Positions 39,342 to 47,083 of a stretch of 64,000 nt of DNA are shown in pieces. The position numbers and the translations under genes were made by a program. This stretch comes from Actinomycetospora lutea (GTDB lineage Bacteria > Actinomycetota > Actinomycetes > Mycobacteriales > Pseudonocardiaceae), in the NCBI RefSeq assembly GCF_028737205.1, contig NZ_JAQZAL010000008.1:124001-188000 (forward strand), given 5' to 3'. Position 1 is the stretch's first letter. Each line of letters begins with the position of its first letter. The notes under the pieces were generated by a model. The model did not search any database and was not told the DNA's origin. It worked only from the letters and a program-made list of their open reading frames with translations.

Positions 39342-39852
39342 GTGTTCGATTCTAGGAGGCACCCCTGACAACCCGGCCCCGTCCGCTGACCCCACCCCAG
39401 CAGATCCGCGAGGAGCCGCGTCGACCGTGGCGACCTGCCGCTCACCGCCGTCGTTCGACCACGGGCACCCCTCGCCCCTCTAGCAAGGAGCGCTAGGACC
39501 CTTTGGCAGCGGGAACCCGTTAACCACGTTGGCGATCGCGGCGAACCCGACCTCGTTCTGCAACCGCAACGAAACCTTCGCCGATTGTGCCGTCAGGTGA
39601 TGTCGCCGTCCCCCCGTGCAGTACGACATGCCCGTGGGCGTGCCCGGTGGGTCTGCACACCACCGCTACCGGGTCGGTGTCGACCGAGGACGCCGCAGCG
39701 CTCCACGGTCCGCCTCGGACGCCCGAGGTTCGGTGATGCCGTGGCCCTCGTCGAGGTCGGACCCGTGCAGTGGCCCCAACGGGCCCACGACGGGACCCGG
39801 CCGGGTCACCGTCGGGTGGATGCCGTGCTTGTGCCCTCTGTCTCGTCGCCAG
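39342..39852. other. Gene-poor stretch of 511 bp
   Basis: Apart from the -10 box of the DUF222/HNH gene (39349-39354), I find no convincing gene. The section 39480-39600 is noticeably less GC-rich. A minus-strand frame of about 47 codons near 39700-39840 could be the frame-shifted tail of the HTH remnant next door. No tRNA or repeat was recognised. Confidence 0.5.
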
Positions 39853-40017
39853 TCACCTGCGCCGCCCTCGGAGCTGCTCGCGGAGCCGCTCGACGTCCCA
39901 CCGCAGGTGACCGCCTGGCGTGATCAGGTCCGGCTGCAGAGTGCCCTCCTGGGCCCAGCGGGCCAACGAGCGCGCCGACACCCCGACCGCCTTTGCGGCC
40001 GGGACGCGGTGACGCAA
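39853..40017 (-). pseudogene. Short MerR/BldC-like HTH (probable remnant)
   Basis: A 54-codon frame from TTG 40017. It contains AAKAVGVSARSLARWAQEG followed by LITPGGHLRWDVERLREQL, a convincing MerR/BldC-type winged helix-turn-helix with its recognition helix and G-G-H wing. There is no ATG/GTG start or ribosome binding site, and a shifted frame after REQL continues as a plausible tail (EGGAGDWRRDRGHKH). It is probably a decayed or truncated DNA-binding gene; a TTG-started microprotein is the alternative. Confidence 0.45.
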
Positions 40018-40058
40018 CCACCGGCCGGGGCCTTGATCGACCCCTGGGAGGTCGACCC

Positions 40059-40181
40059 ATGTCGGAGGCTATCGCCGCCCTGATCACGGCCATGCTCGTC
40101 GGACCAGCGTGCTACTCGTGGGGCTACCGGCGGGGGCGCAAGCGGCGACCACCGACGCGACAGCGGATGACCATGCGCTGA
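40059..40181 (+). CDS. Tiny membrane protein (40 aa), RxGx(K/R)RRPP type
   Basis: ATG with GGGAGG 6 nt upstream, a strong site for so short a gene. It consists of a hydrophobic helix (about 4-21, AIAALITAMLVGPACYSW) followed by a strongly basic tail GYRRGRKRRPPTRQ. Predicted topology is N-out with the tail in the cytoplasm. It shares A-x-Y-x2-G-x-R-x-G-x-[KR]-RRPP-x-R with the protein at 42898, beyond chance for such short sequences, so the pair looks paralogous. No known family is recognised. Confidence 0.6.
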   Translation: MSEAIAALITAMLVGPACYSWGYRRGRKRRPPTRQRMTMR

Positions 40182-40348
40182 GCCGTAACGCACGCTCGGT
40201 TGCCGGGTCGAGGAGCCTCGGCGAAGCGCTCAGCTGTTGCGGCGAATAGGGCGGCTTGAACCTCGCGGGCGGGAGCTACGGGTCGGTGCGCGTGCCCGTC
40301 GTTGGCGACCCGGGATCGTCCGTGGTCATGGCGGCTCCCCCAACGACG

Positions 40349-42271
40349 TCACGTCGCTCGGTGGCGGCCGGTGCCTGCGGCGAGGTGATCGAGGCCGGTG
40401 AGGTTGAGGACCTGGCGGGCGGTCGCTCCGGGAGGCGCGATGATCCGGAGGGGATGGTGGTCCACGGTGGTCTGTTCGGCGAGCTCGTGCAGGAGCAGGA
40501 CGGCGGCGCTGCCGAGCTGGTCGACGGCGGTGAGGTCGAGGGTGACGGGAACGGCTCCGCCGCGGGTGGCGTGGTCGAGGTGGCGGCGCAGAGTTGGTGT
40601 CGTGGCCACGTCGAGGGCGCCGGTGACCCTGATCTGTAGAGGGTCGGAGCTGGTGGTCTCGATGGAGCACGGTTGCTCGGGGTCGGTGCTGTCGGACGAT
40701 GTTGGGCTGCTGACGGCGAGCACGGGGAAGCGACGCAGGGTGCGTTCCATCAGCACGACGGTTCCCGGGCCGCTGATGTCGACCTCGACGCTGTCCATGA
40801 ACTGTCGCAGCATGACCAGGCCTCGGCCGCGGACGCCGGGGTCGGCCGGTGGTGGTCGCCAGGTTCCGGTGTCGGTGACGGTGAGGCAGACGCGGCCGGC
40901 GTCGTCGAGGTAGCCGTCGACGGTGACCTTGCCGCGCCCGGCGGGGTAGGCGTGCTCGATGCAGTTGGCCACTGCTTCACCGAGGGCGAGGTGCAGGCAT
41001 TCGACGTCGTCGACGCTGGCGCCGAGGGTGTCCAGCCACACAGCGGTCTCGCGGCGCAGGGTCGCAAGCGCGCGGGCTTCGGCGGGCAGCGTGCTGTGGA
41101 AGGGCTCGAGGGCGGTAGTGGTCAGCTGACAGCCGAGCAGGCTGACGTCGTCGGTGTAGTCCTCGCGGGTCATCGCTTCGATGACCGATTCGCATACCCG
41201 GTCGACCGTCGCCCCGCCGACCGTGCTGGTGTCGCCGGCGGCGAGCGCCTCGTCGGCGCTCTGCCGCAGCTGTGCGAGCCCCGCGTCCACGCTGCGGTCG
41301 CGACGCTCGATGAGGCCGTCGGTGTAGAACAACAGCATGTCGCCGGGGGCCAGCCGGACCGTCTGCGCTGGCGGGGGTGGGCTGGCGGTACCCAGTGGGC
41401 CACCGGAGCTCTCCGGGAGGTAGTGGGCCTTGCCGCGGGCGGGCAGCAGCAACGGTGGCGGGTGGCCGCAGCAGGCGTAGGACAGCTCGCCGCTGCGGGG
41501 CTCGAGCACGGCGAGGCAGACCGTGGTCGCCGTCGCCGCGGGCCGGCGGGCCACGAACCGATCCAGCCGGGCCAGCGCCTCGGCCACGGTGGCCCCTTCG
41601 ATGAGGTAGCCGGTCAGGACCGCCCGGAGCTGGCCCATGGTGGCCGAGGCCCGCGCCCCGTGGCCCACCACGTCCCCGACGATCAGCCCCACCCGTCCCT
41701 CGAGCTGGGGGATCGCGTCGAACCAGTCCCCGCCGGCGGCGAGCTCGCTGCCGGCGACCAGGTACCGCGCCGCCAGCTGCGTGCCGGGCAGCACCGGGAG
41801 AGCGTCAGGCAGCAGGCTGCGCTGCAGGGCCACCACGACGTCCCGGGCCTGTTCGTAGTGGTGCTCGGCCTCTCGCGTGCGGGACTGCTCGGTGCGCCGT
41901 TCGGCCACCTCACGGGTCGGGTCCGTGATGTGGGCGGTGACCCCGACGACCGTGGCGTCGGTGCCGAAGTTGGGTGTGACGGTGAAGGTCCGGACGTACT
42001 CGACGGGTGACCCGCCCACGTCCTGATCGATCAGCACCTGCCGTTCGCGGACGATGACCGGCTGCGTGGTGTGGAAGGCTCGGTCGAGCAGCTCGGTCAT
42101 CCGCTGGCTCTCCACGTCGGGCACGGCCTCGCGGTACTTCCGCCCCACTATCGAGCGGTCGCCGACCATCCGGCGGGCGGCGGCGTTCGCGGCCGCCACC
42201 ACGTGCTCGGGACCGGTGAACACGAACACCGGATCGGGCTGCTGCTCGAAGCTCGCCACGACCGCGTCCAC
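40349..42271 (-). CDS. PAS - PP2C (SpoIIE/RsbU) phosphatase - RsbW-like kinase - STAS regulator
   Basis: 640 aa. Domains: PAS (about 8-115), PP2C/SpoIIE phosphatase (145-385) with GGDW (180-183), GDVVGHG (199-205) and DD (374-375), HATPase_c anti-sigma kinase (390-510) with N-box E432-x3-N436-x3-H440, DTGTW and RGRGLVML, then STAS (545-635) with candidate phospho-Ser S588 (LGSAAV). The architecture equals M. tuberculosis Rv1364c, a single-chain partner-switching stress regulator of a SigF-type factor. The GTG 42271 start lacks a good RBS. It is flanked by two tiny membrane-protein genes on the other strand. Confidence 0.9.
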   Translation of the reverse strand: MDAVVASFEQQPDPVFVFTGPEHVVAAANAAARRMVGDRSIVGRKYREAVPDVESQRMTELLDRAFHTTQPVIVRERQVLIDQDVGGSPVEYVRTFTVTPNFGTDATVVGVTAHITDPTREVAERRTEQSRTREAEHHYEQARDVVVALQRSLLPDALPVLPGTQLAARYLVAGSELAAGGDWFDAIPQLEGRVGLIVGDVVGHGARASATMGQLRAVLTGYLIEGATVAEALARLDRFVARRPAATATTVCLAVLEPRSGELSYACCGHPPPLLLPARGKAHYLPESSGGPLGTASPPPPAQTVRLAPGDMLLFYTDGLIERRDRSVDAGLAQLRQSADEALAAGDTSTVGGATVDRVCESVIEAMTREDYTDDVSLLGCQLTTTALEPFHSTLPAEARALATLRRETAVWLDTLGASVDDVECLHLALGEAVANCIEHAYPAGRGKVTVDGYLDDAGRVCLTVTDTGTWRPPPADPGVRGRGLVMLRQFMDSVEVDISGPGTVVLMERTLRRFPVLAVSSPTSSDSTDPEQPCSIETTSSDPLQIRVTGALDVATTPTLRRHLDHATRGGAVPVTLDLTAVDQLGSAAVLLLHELAEQTTVDHHPLRIIAPPGATARQVLNLTGLDHLAAGTGRHRAT

Positions 42272-42897
42272 ATCGCCGAACGCGTCCGCATCGACAGACG
42301 CCGCGCGGGCGGGCGGGGCCTCCCGCTGAGGTCTCCGGTACTCAGTGATGACCAGCCCCCCGGCTCGGCCTGCTGTGTGACGTCGAGCACGCTACCCGAA
42401 CCACGGAAGGACCGCGGCCGAGCCGAGCCGCACACCGGCACTGTTGGGATTGCGGGTTCTACGCCGGTCGACCGCCGCCCTCCACAGAACACGGAACCAC
42501 CACGGACCGTTCGGCCAGAGTGACCGCGACCGACTCGGGTCCGCGCACGAGGCACGTCCCCCGTCGAGAGGCAGGTACTCAAGAAGGGACCCTCGCGCTC
42601 GGGGAGAGAGCGGCCGAGGGCCCTCAGTTCGTGGCGTCCACGTGCGCCCAGTGGTCGTGGTACGACGTCGAGCGGTCGACCGGTGACGGTCACTCCACTC
42701 TCCGGGACCAGCGGGCTGGCGACGTGACCGCTTGCCGTGCGCGTCGAACTCGTCCGCGCCGGGGGTCTCCGAGCCCTGTCCGGGCGGCGTTACCCTCCAT
42801 CGCGACGTACCTGCGGGCCGCCTCGACTCACCGGGCACCGGCCGCAGCCGCGACTCCGACCAATGGCGCGAACGACGCCGGACGAACGGGGGACGCC
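42272..42897. other. 626-bp region without a recognised gene
   Basis: It holds the upstream regions of the phosphatase-kinase gene (minus) and of the tiny membrane-protein gene (plus). A GGGTAG on the minus strand (near 42392-42397) resembles the -10 of SigF/SigB-type promoters, but no GTTT-like -35 is found at the right distance. Codon periodicity is poor in all frames. Confidence 0.4.
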
Positions 42898-43083
42898 ATG
42901 CTTCTTGCAGCCGCTGCAGCCCTCTCGCACGCGATCTTGGGGGCGGCGCTCTACCTGATCGGTCGCCGCCACGGCGCTCGCCGACGACCACCCCAGCGTG
43001 TACGGGTCGAGCTGCCGCGCGGTCAGCATTCCCGGGCTCCCGGCCACCAGGACACGCCTCTCCTCGCACACCACGTGCGCTGA
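42898..43083 (+). CDS. Tiny membrane protein (61 aa), RxGx(K/R)RRPP type
   Basis: ATG with GGGGGA 6 nt upstream. A hydrophobic segment (MLLAAAAALSHAILGAALYL) is followed by IGRRHGARRRPPQRVRVEL and a ~25-residue His/Arg-containing tail. Its membrane helix and basic motif align without gaps to the 40-aa protein at 40059 (10 identities in the 18 positions from A-x-Y to P-x-R). The two genes bracket the PAS-phosphatase-kinase-STAS gene, suggesting a shared role. No family is known to me. Confidence 0.6.
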   Translation: MLLAAAAALSHAILGAALYLIGRRHGARRRPPQRVRVELPRGQHSRAPGHQDTPLLAHHVR

Positions 43084-43197
43084 CTGGGCGTCGCGGTCAC
43101 CGCCAAAGGGTCCCACGGTCGCCACCGCTCTATCCGGACCAAGGTGCCCTTCGCTCAGAACTCCCGAGGCTGCTCGCGCCCGCGACACCCCGCCGGC

Positions 43198-44280
43198 TCA
43201 GGCCAGTCCCAGCACCGCGAGCGTCGTGCGGGCCGCGTCGCCGCCCTCGCTCTCGGCGAGGTCGAGCGCGCCGGGCACGTCGAGGTCGTCGAGCAGCCGC
43301 TCGAGCACCGCGCCGCCGGCCACCTCCGACCCGTCGCGCCGGGCCGCCGCGGCGTAGAGCCGTTCCAGGCGCGCGGCGGCCTCGTCGAGCGCTCCCACGG
43401 TGACGTCCCACGGCTGCGCCCAGGGCCGGTCGAGCAGGAGCAGGCGCACGGCGGCGGCCGGGTGGGTCTCGAGCAGCTCGCCGACGAGCAGCAGGTTCCC
43501 CGCCGACTTGGCCATCTTCTCGCCGTCCACGCGCACCGTCCCGACGTGCAGGCGGGCGCGGGCGAACGGCGCGACCCCGGTCAGCGCCTCGACCATCGCG
43601 GCCTGCGTGGTGTGGTGCGGGTGGCGCAGGTCGGCGCCCCCGATGTGCAGGTCGACCGAGGAGCCCAGGACGGTGAGCGCCATCGCGGCGCACTCCGCGT
43701 GCCAGCCGGGGCGCCCGGCGCCCCACGGGCTGGGCCACGCGGCCTCACCCGGGGTGGCGGGTCGCCAGACGAGGGCGTCGGCGGGGTCGTCGGCGTCGGG
43801 CCAGGGCGCCTCGCTGGAGGTCTCGTCGCCGGCGAGGTCGACGGCGGGCAGGTGGGACGACCGGAACAGCACCGCCCCGTCCCGCTCGTACGCCGCGTCC
43901 CGCTCCAGCAGGCCCGCGGCGAGCGCCACGACGCCGTCGACGTGGTTGTGGGCGCGCGGCTCGTGGGTCGGCGGGCGCACCCCGAGGGCGGCCATGTCGC
44001 GGTCGAAGCGGAACTGCCCCACCGCGGCGAAGCTGTCGAACCGCGCCCCGGCCCGCTCGGCGGCGGCGTCGAGGACGTCGTCGACGTCGGTGACGTTGCG
44101 GCAGCTGATCACCTCGATGCCGATGCGCCGCAGCACGCGGGCGGCGACGTCCGCCCACACGAAGGTGGAGGCGTGACCGAGGTGGGTGGTGTCGTAGGGC
44201 GTGATCCCGCAGATGTAGGCGCGGGCGCGCCCCACCAGTGGCAGCGGTGCGCCGGCCAGGCGCAGCGACGGGATCGTCAC
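43198..44280 (-). CDS. MshC-like cysteine ligase (CysRS-type fold)
   Basis: 360 aa. Class I synthetase core: YICGITPYDTTHLGHASTFV (HIGH region), GWHAECAAMAL and HIGGADLRHPHH zinc/substrate motifs, and KMAKSAGN (KMSKS). It lacks the tRNA-binding C-terminus of CysRS, as in MshC, which joins Cys to GlcN-Ins in mycothiol synthesis. It is about 50 residues shorter than typical MshC, so it could be a divergent paralogue. GTG 44280 has GGAGG 6 nt upstream and overlaps the LapA-like stop. Confidence 0.7.
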   Translation of the reverse strand: MTIPSLRLAGAPLPLVGRARAYICGITPYDTTHLGHASTFVWADVAARVLRRIGIEVISCRNVTDVDDVLDAAAERAGARFDSFAAVGQFRFDRDMAALGVRPPTHEPRAHNHVDGVVALAAGLLERDAAYERDGAVLFRSSHLPAVDLAGDETSSEAPWPDADDPADALVWRPATPGEAAWPSPWGAGRPGWHAECAAMALTVLGSSVDLHIGGADLRHPHHTTQAAMVEALTGVAPFARARLHVGTVRVDGEKMAKSAGNLLLVGELLETHPAAAVRLLLLDRPWAQPWDVTVGALDEAAARLERLYAAAARRDGSEVAGGAVLERLLDDLDVPGALDLAESEGGDAARTTLAVLGLA

Positions 44281-44705
44281 CGGGTCCTCCCCGTACGCCG
44301 GGCCGCCCGGCGCCACTGCACCATCCGCCCGAGTCCGGGGATGGCGAGCAGGAGCACCCCGGCGATCGCGGCGAACAGCAGCCAGATGCCGAGCGGCAGG
44401 GTGGCCTCCAGGCCGAGGAACACGACGCGGGCCGGGTCGAGGTTCTGGAGGATGAAGACCAGCAGGAACACGAGCACCACGGCGCCGAGGATCAGCCCGA
44501 TCCAGGCGCCCCCGATCCGCGTGCGGCCCGGCGACGTCCGGACCCGCGGGCGCGCGGCGGCCGCCCCGTCCGGGATCGTCACGGGCTCCGAGGGCGGCCC
44601 GGACGGACGATCACCGGCCAGCTCGGCCCGCGTCACCGCGCCGGTGCCGGGCGTGGTGGGCCCGTCGGCGGGCGACGGCGCGCCGTACCGGGACTGCTCG
44701 CTCAT
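44277..44705 (-). CDS. LapA/DUF1049 domain membrane protein
   Basis: 142 aa. A disordered Pro/Gly-rich N-terminus (1-65) precedes two membrane helices (IGLILGAVVLVFLLVFILQN and LPLGIWLLFAAIAGVLLLAI), with the short ARVVFLGLEAT link typical of LapA-domain proteins and a basic C-terminus. Its stop overlaps the ligase GTG. The role is unknown. Confidence 0.75.
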   Translation of the reverse strand: MSEQSRYGAPSPADGPTTPGTGAVTRAELAGDRPSGPPSEPVTIPDGAAAARPRVRTSPGRTRIGGAWIGLILGAVVLVFLLVFILQNLDPARVVFLGLEATLPLGIWLLFAAIAGVLLLAIPGLGRMVQWRRAARRTGRTR

Positions 44706-44854
44706 ACCCGCCATCTTCGCGCGTCCCGGCGCCGGGCGTGAGCCCGGGCGAGCGCCGTCCTCGACCAGAAGCGTTGATGATCGCAACACGACTCATCATG
44801 TCGTCGACATATGGCTCCGGCCCGCCCACCCGCGTCTGGCGGCCGCCGGCTGCC

Positions 44855-45772
44855 TCACACCGCCACGGCCTCCATGAGGTGGCGCGTCGCGCCCACCGGG
44901 ACCGTGTCGACGAGACGCAACCCCGCGCGCTCGAACACGACCCGCCACTCGGGCGCCGTCCGCTCACGCCCCCCGTTCGACACCAGCATCATGAGGTCGA
45001 GGAACTTCGTGAGCGGGTCCTCGCCGGGTGGCCCGACGACCGCGTCGACGACGAGCACGCGGCCCTCCGGCCCGAGCGCGTCCCGGGCCGTGTGCAGGAT
45101 CCGGACGGCGTCGTCGTCCGGCCAGTCGTGCAGCACCGCCGGGGCGCCGGCCACCACGTGTTCCTGGTCGGCGAGCACCCCCCGCACCCCGGGGTACGCG
45201 GCGAGCACGGCGGCGAGGACCGCGCCCGTGCCGCCGCCGACGTCGGCCAGGCACCCGTACCGCCCGAAGTCGTGGCCCACGACGAGGCGCGCGGAGTCGG
45301 CGCGGGAGAAGGTGCGCATCGCGGCGTCGAAGAGCTCGCCCTGCTCCGGGTGCTGCCGGCGGTACTCCCAGACGTCCATGCCGAGGGCGTGCTCGGCCGC
45401 CGTCTCGCCGGTCCGCACGGTGTGCGGGAGGTCGCCCCAGGCCCGCCACTCGTCGTCGGCGCCGAACATGCGGGCCGCCGGGTCGACCGAGAGCGGGTGG
45501 TCGCGGCGCAGGTACTCGCCCATCGCCGTCAGGGCGAACCGCCCGTCGTCGTCCTCGGCGAACACCCCGATCGCGGCCAGCGCGCGCAGGAGCCGGTAGA
45601 GCGTCGGGCCGTGGCTGCCCGTCGCCGCCGCGAGGCTCGCGACGTCACGCGGTCCGTCACGCAGCAGGTCGGCGACACCGAGCTGCGCCGCGACCGTGAC
45701 GGCGCGCGAGCGCTCGTAGCCGCGCACGATGCCCAGCAGGTCCAGGTACTCCTGCGACGTCACCTCGGACAC
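44855..45772 (-). CDS. SAM-dependent O-methyltransferase (family 2), internally shortened
   Basis: 305 aa. It has the N-terminal winged-helix dimerisation domain (YERSRAVTVAAQLGVADLL...TLYRLLRALAAIGVF) and the SAM-binding LADVGGGTGAVLAAVL. After HVVAGA it jumps directly to VLHDWPDDDAVRIL; relatives have about 45 residues here, including the second SAM motif (GDFF region). So the fold probably lacks two strands and may be inactive. GTG 45772 has GGGGGAAG upstream. No pathway neighbours are seen. Confidence 0.75.
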   Translation of the reverse strand: MSEVTSQEYLDLLGIVRGYERSRAVTVAAQLGVADLLRDGPRDVASLAAATGSHGPTLYRLLRALAAIGVFAEDDDGRFALTAMGEYLRRDHPLSVDPAARMFGADDEWRAWGDLPHTVRTGETAAEHALGMDVWEYRRQHPEQGELFDAAMRTFSRADSARLVVGHDFGRYGCLADVGGGTGAVLAAVLAAYPGVRGVLADQEHVVAGAPAVLHDWPDDDAVRILHTARDALGPEGRVLVVDAVVGPPGEDPLTKFLDLMMLVSNGGRERTAPEWRVVFERAGLRLVDTVPVGATRHLMEAVAV

Positions 45773-45860
45773 GGCTTCCCCCCGTCCTCGCGGCGACCAG
45801 CATCCACCCGGGGCTCGCGCAACGACAGGGTCGATCAGCAGGGTCGATCAGCAGGGTCGG

Positions 45861-46211
45861 TCAGCGCGCCACGGCCACCGTCACCCCGCGTCCGCGGCGC
45901 TTGGGCGTCACGAGCACACCGTCGCCGCCCTGGTCGCGGGCCGCGAGCAGGGCGGCCGCCTCGGCGACGCTGCCGGTGCCGGTGAGGCGGCGGACGACGG
46001 CCGAGGGGCTGGGGACGTCGACGGTGTCGAGCACGCTCGCGGGGTAGGTCCGCAGCAGGCGCCCGGACGCGAGGGCCACGACCGCCGGCTCCGCACCCCG
46101 CGTGTCGATCGTCGCGAGCACGTCGAACCCGGGCAGCGCGAGCGCCGAGACCGCCTCCTGCAGGTGCGCCGGCGGCGTGCCCGGCTCGATCCCGACACCC
46201 AGGACCAGCAT
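45861..46211 (-). CDS. CbiG/CobE C-terminal domain-like cobalamin protein
   Basis: 116 aa. The sequence LVLGVGIEPGTPPAHLQEAV and the ATIDTRGAEPAVVALA strand-helix match the CobE/CbiG_C fold used in cobalamin ring chemistry. It follows the hydrolase by 14 bp and lies at the end of the chelatase-cobO-cobB operon, supporting a cobalamin role. GTG 46214 directly before the ATG is an alternative start. Confidence 0.7.
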   Translation of the reverse strand: MLVLGVGIEPGTPPAHLQEAVSALALPGFDVLATIDTRGAEPAVVALASGRLLRTYPASVLDTVDVPSPSAVVRRLTGTGSVAEAAALLAARDQGGDGVLVTPKRRGRGVTVAVAR

Positions 46212-46225
46212 CACGGGACCGGCAT

Positions 46226-47083
46226 CTACGGCGTCACCAGGGCGTCGAGCACGTCGGCGACGTGGTCCTGGATCGAGAGGTGTCCGGTGCCGGGCAGGCG
46301 GTGCAGGCGCCCGACGCCGGCCGGCAGACGGGAGGCGATGTCCTCGGCGTGGTGCATCGGCACCATGGCGTCGTCCTCGCCCTGGAAGATCTCGACCGGC
46401 GCCGTGATCGCCGCCCAGTCGAGGTGCCACGGGCTCGCCCAGAGCCGGTACTCCTCCATGACGCCCGCGGGGCCCTGGCGCAGCGACTCCACGAAGAACG
46501 ACATCTCCTCGTGGGGCGAGCGGCGGGCGAGGAACTCGCGGTCGGGCTCCGTGAGCTCCGCGGAGATCTGCGAGATCGCGGTCGTGGGCGCCACCCGTGA
46601 CGCCCACTTCTGCAGGCGCAGCATCATCGCCTCGCGCCGGGGGTGGTCGTCGAGGCCGTCGAGCATCTCGAGGTCGGACGGCGCGAGACCCTCGCGTGCA
46701 CCCGGACGGTCGTCGATCGGGCCCGCGCCCGCCATGAGCGCCGTGCCCGTGAGCCGGGGCCCGCAGCCGGCGGCGCAGGACAGCGCGAACGGGCCGCCCG
46801 CGGAGTAGCCGACGGTCGCGAAGCGGTCGATGCCGAGGGCGTCGGCCAGCGCGAGGATCTCCGCCGCGTAGCCCGCGATCGTGCGGCCGGGCACCGGGTC
46901 GGAGCGCCCGATGCCGCCGCGGTCGGGGCAGAGGACCCGCAGCCCACGCTCGCGCGCAGGCCCGTCGGTGAACTCCTTGCCCAGGCGGCTGTCGGGCGTG
47001 CCGTGGAAGAAGAAGACCGGCGCGCCCGCCGGATCGCCGTGCTCCGCGAGGGCGACGGTGCGCCCGTGGACGGTGACGGTCAC
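46226..47083 (-). CDS. Alpha/beta hydrolase
   Basis: 285 aa. The nucleophile elbow GYSAGG, an oxyanion-hole FHGTPDSR loop, a late acid region (FQGEDDAMVP) and catalytic His in GTGHLSIQDH are all visible, so the triad is complete. The GTG overlaps the cobB stop (GTGA), placing it in the cob operon, but nothing known in cobalamin synthesis needs such an enzyme. The substrate is unknown. Confidence 0.85.
   Translation of the reverse strand: MTVTVHGRTVALAEHGDPAGAPVFFFHGTPDSRLGKEFTDGPARERGLRVLCPDRGGIGRSDPVPGRTIAGYAAEILALADALGIDRFATVGYSAGGPFALSCAAGCGPRLTGTALMAGAGPIDDRPGAREGLAPSDLEMLDGLDDHPRREAMMLRLQKWASRVAPTTAISQISAELTEPDREFLARRSPHEEMSFFVESLRQGPAGVMEEYRLWASPWHLDWAAITAPVEIFQGEDDAMVPMHHAEDIASRLPAGVGRLHRLPGTGHLSIQDHVADVLDALVTP

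Noticed and set aside
39480-39496. Short inverted repeat CTAGC...GCTAG that might be an attachment site
   Set aside because: Only 5-bp arms, no direct repeat partner, no integrase or tRNA nearby.
42272-42400. A SigF/SigB-type promoter (GGGTAG) for the phosphatase-kinase gene
   Set aside because: The -10-like GGGTA is present but no GTTT-like -35 lies at 14-16 nt, so I did not list it as a promoter.
42790-43188. A 132-codon minus-strand frame opposite the 61-aa membrane protein
   Set aside because: It has no ribosome binding site, unusual amino-acid composition and no recognised domain; the plus-strand gene has a good RBS and a paralogue.
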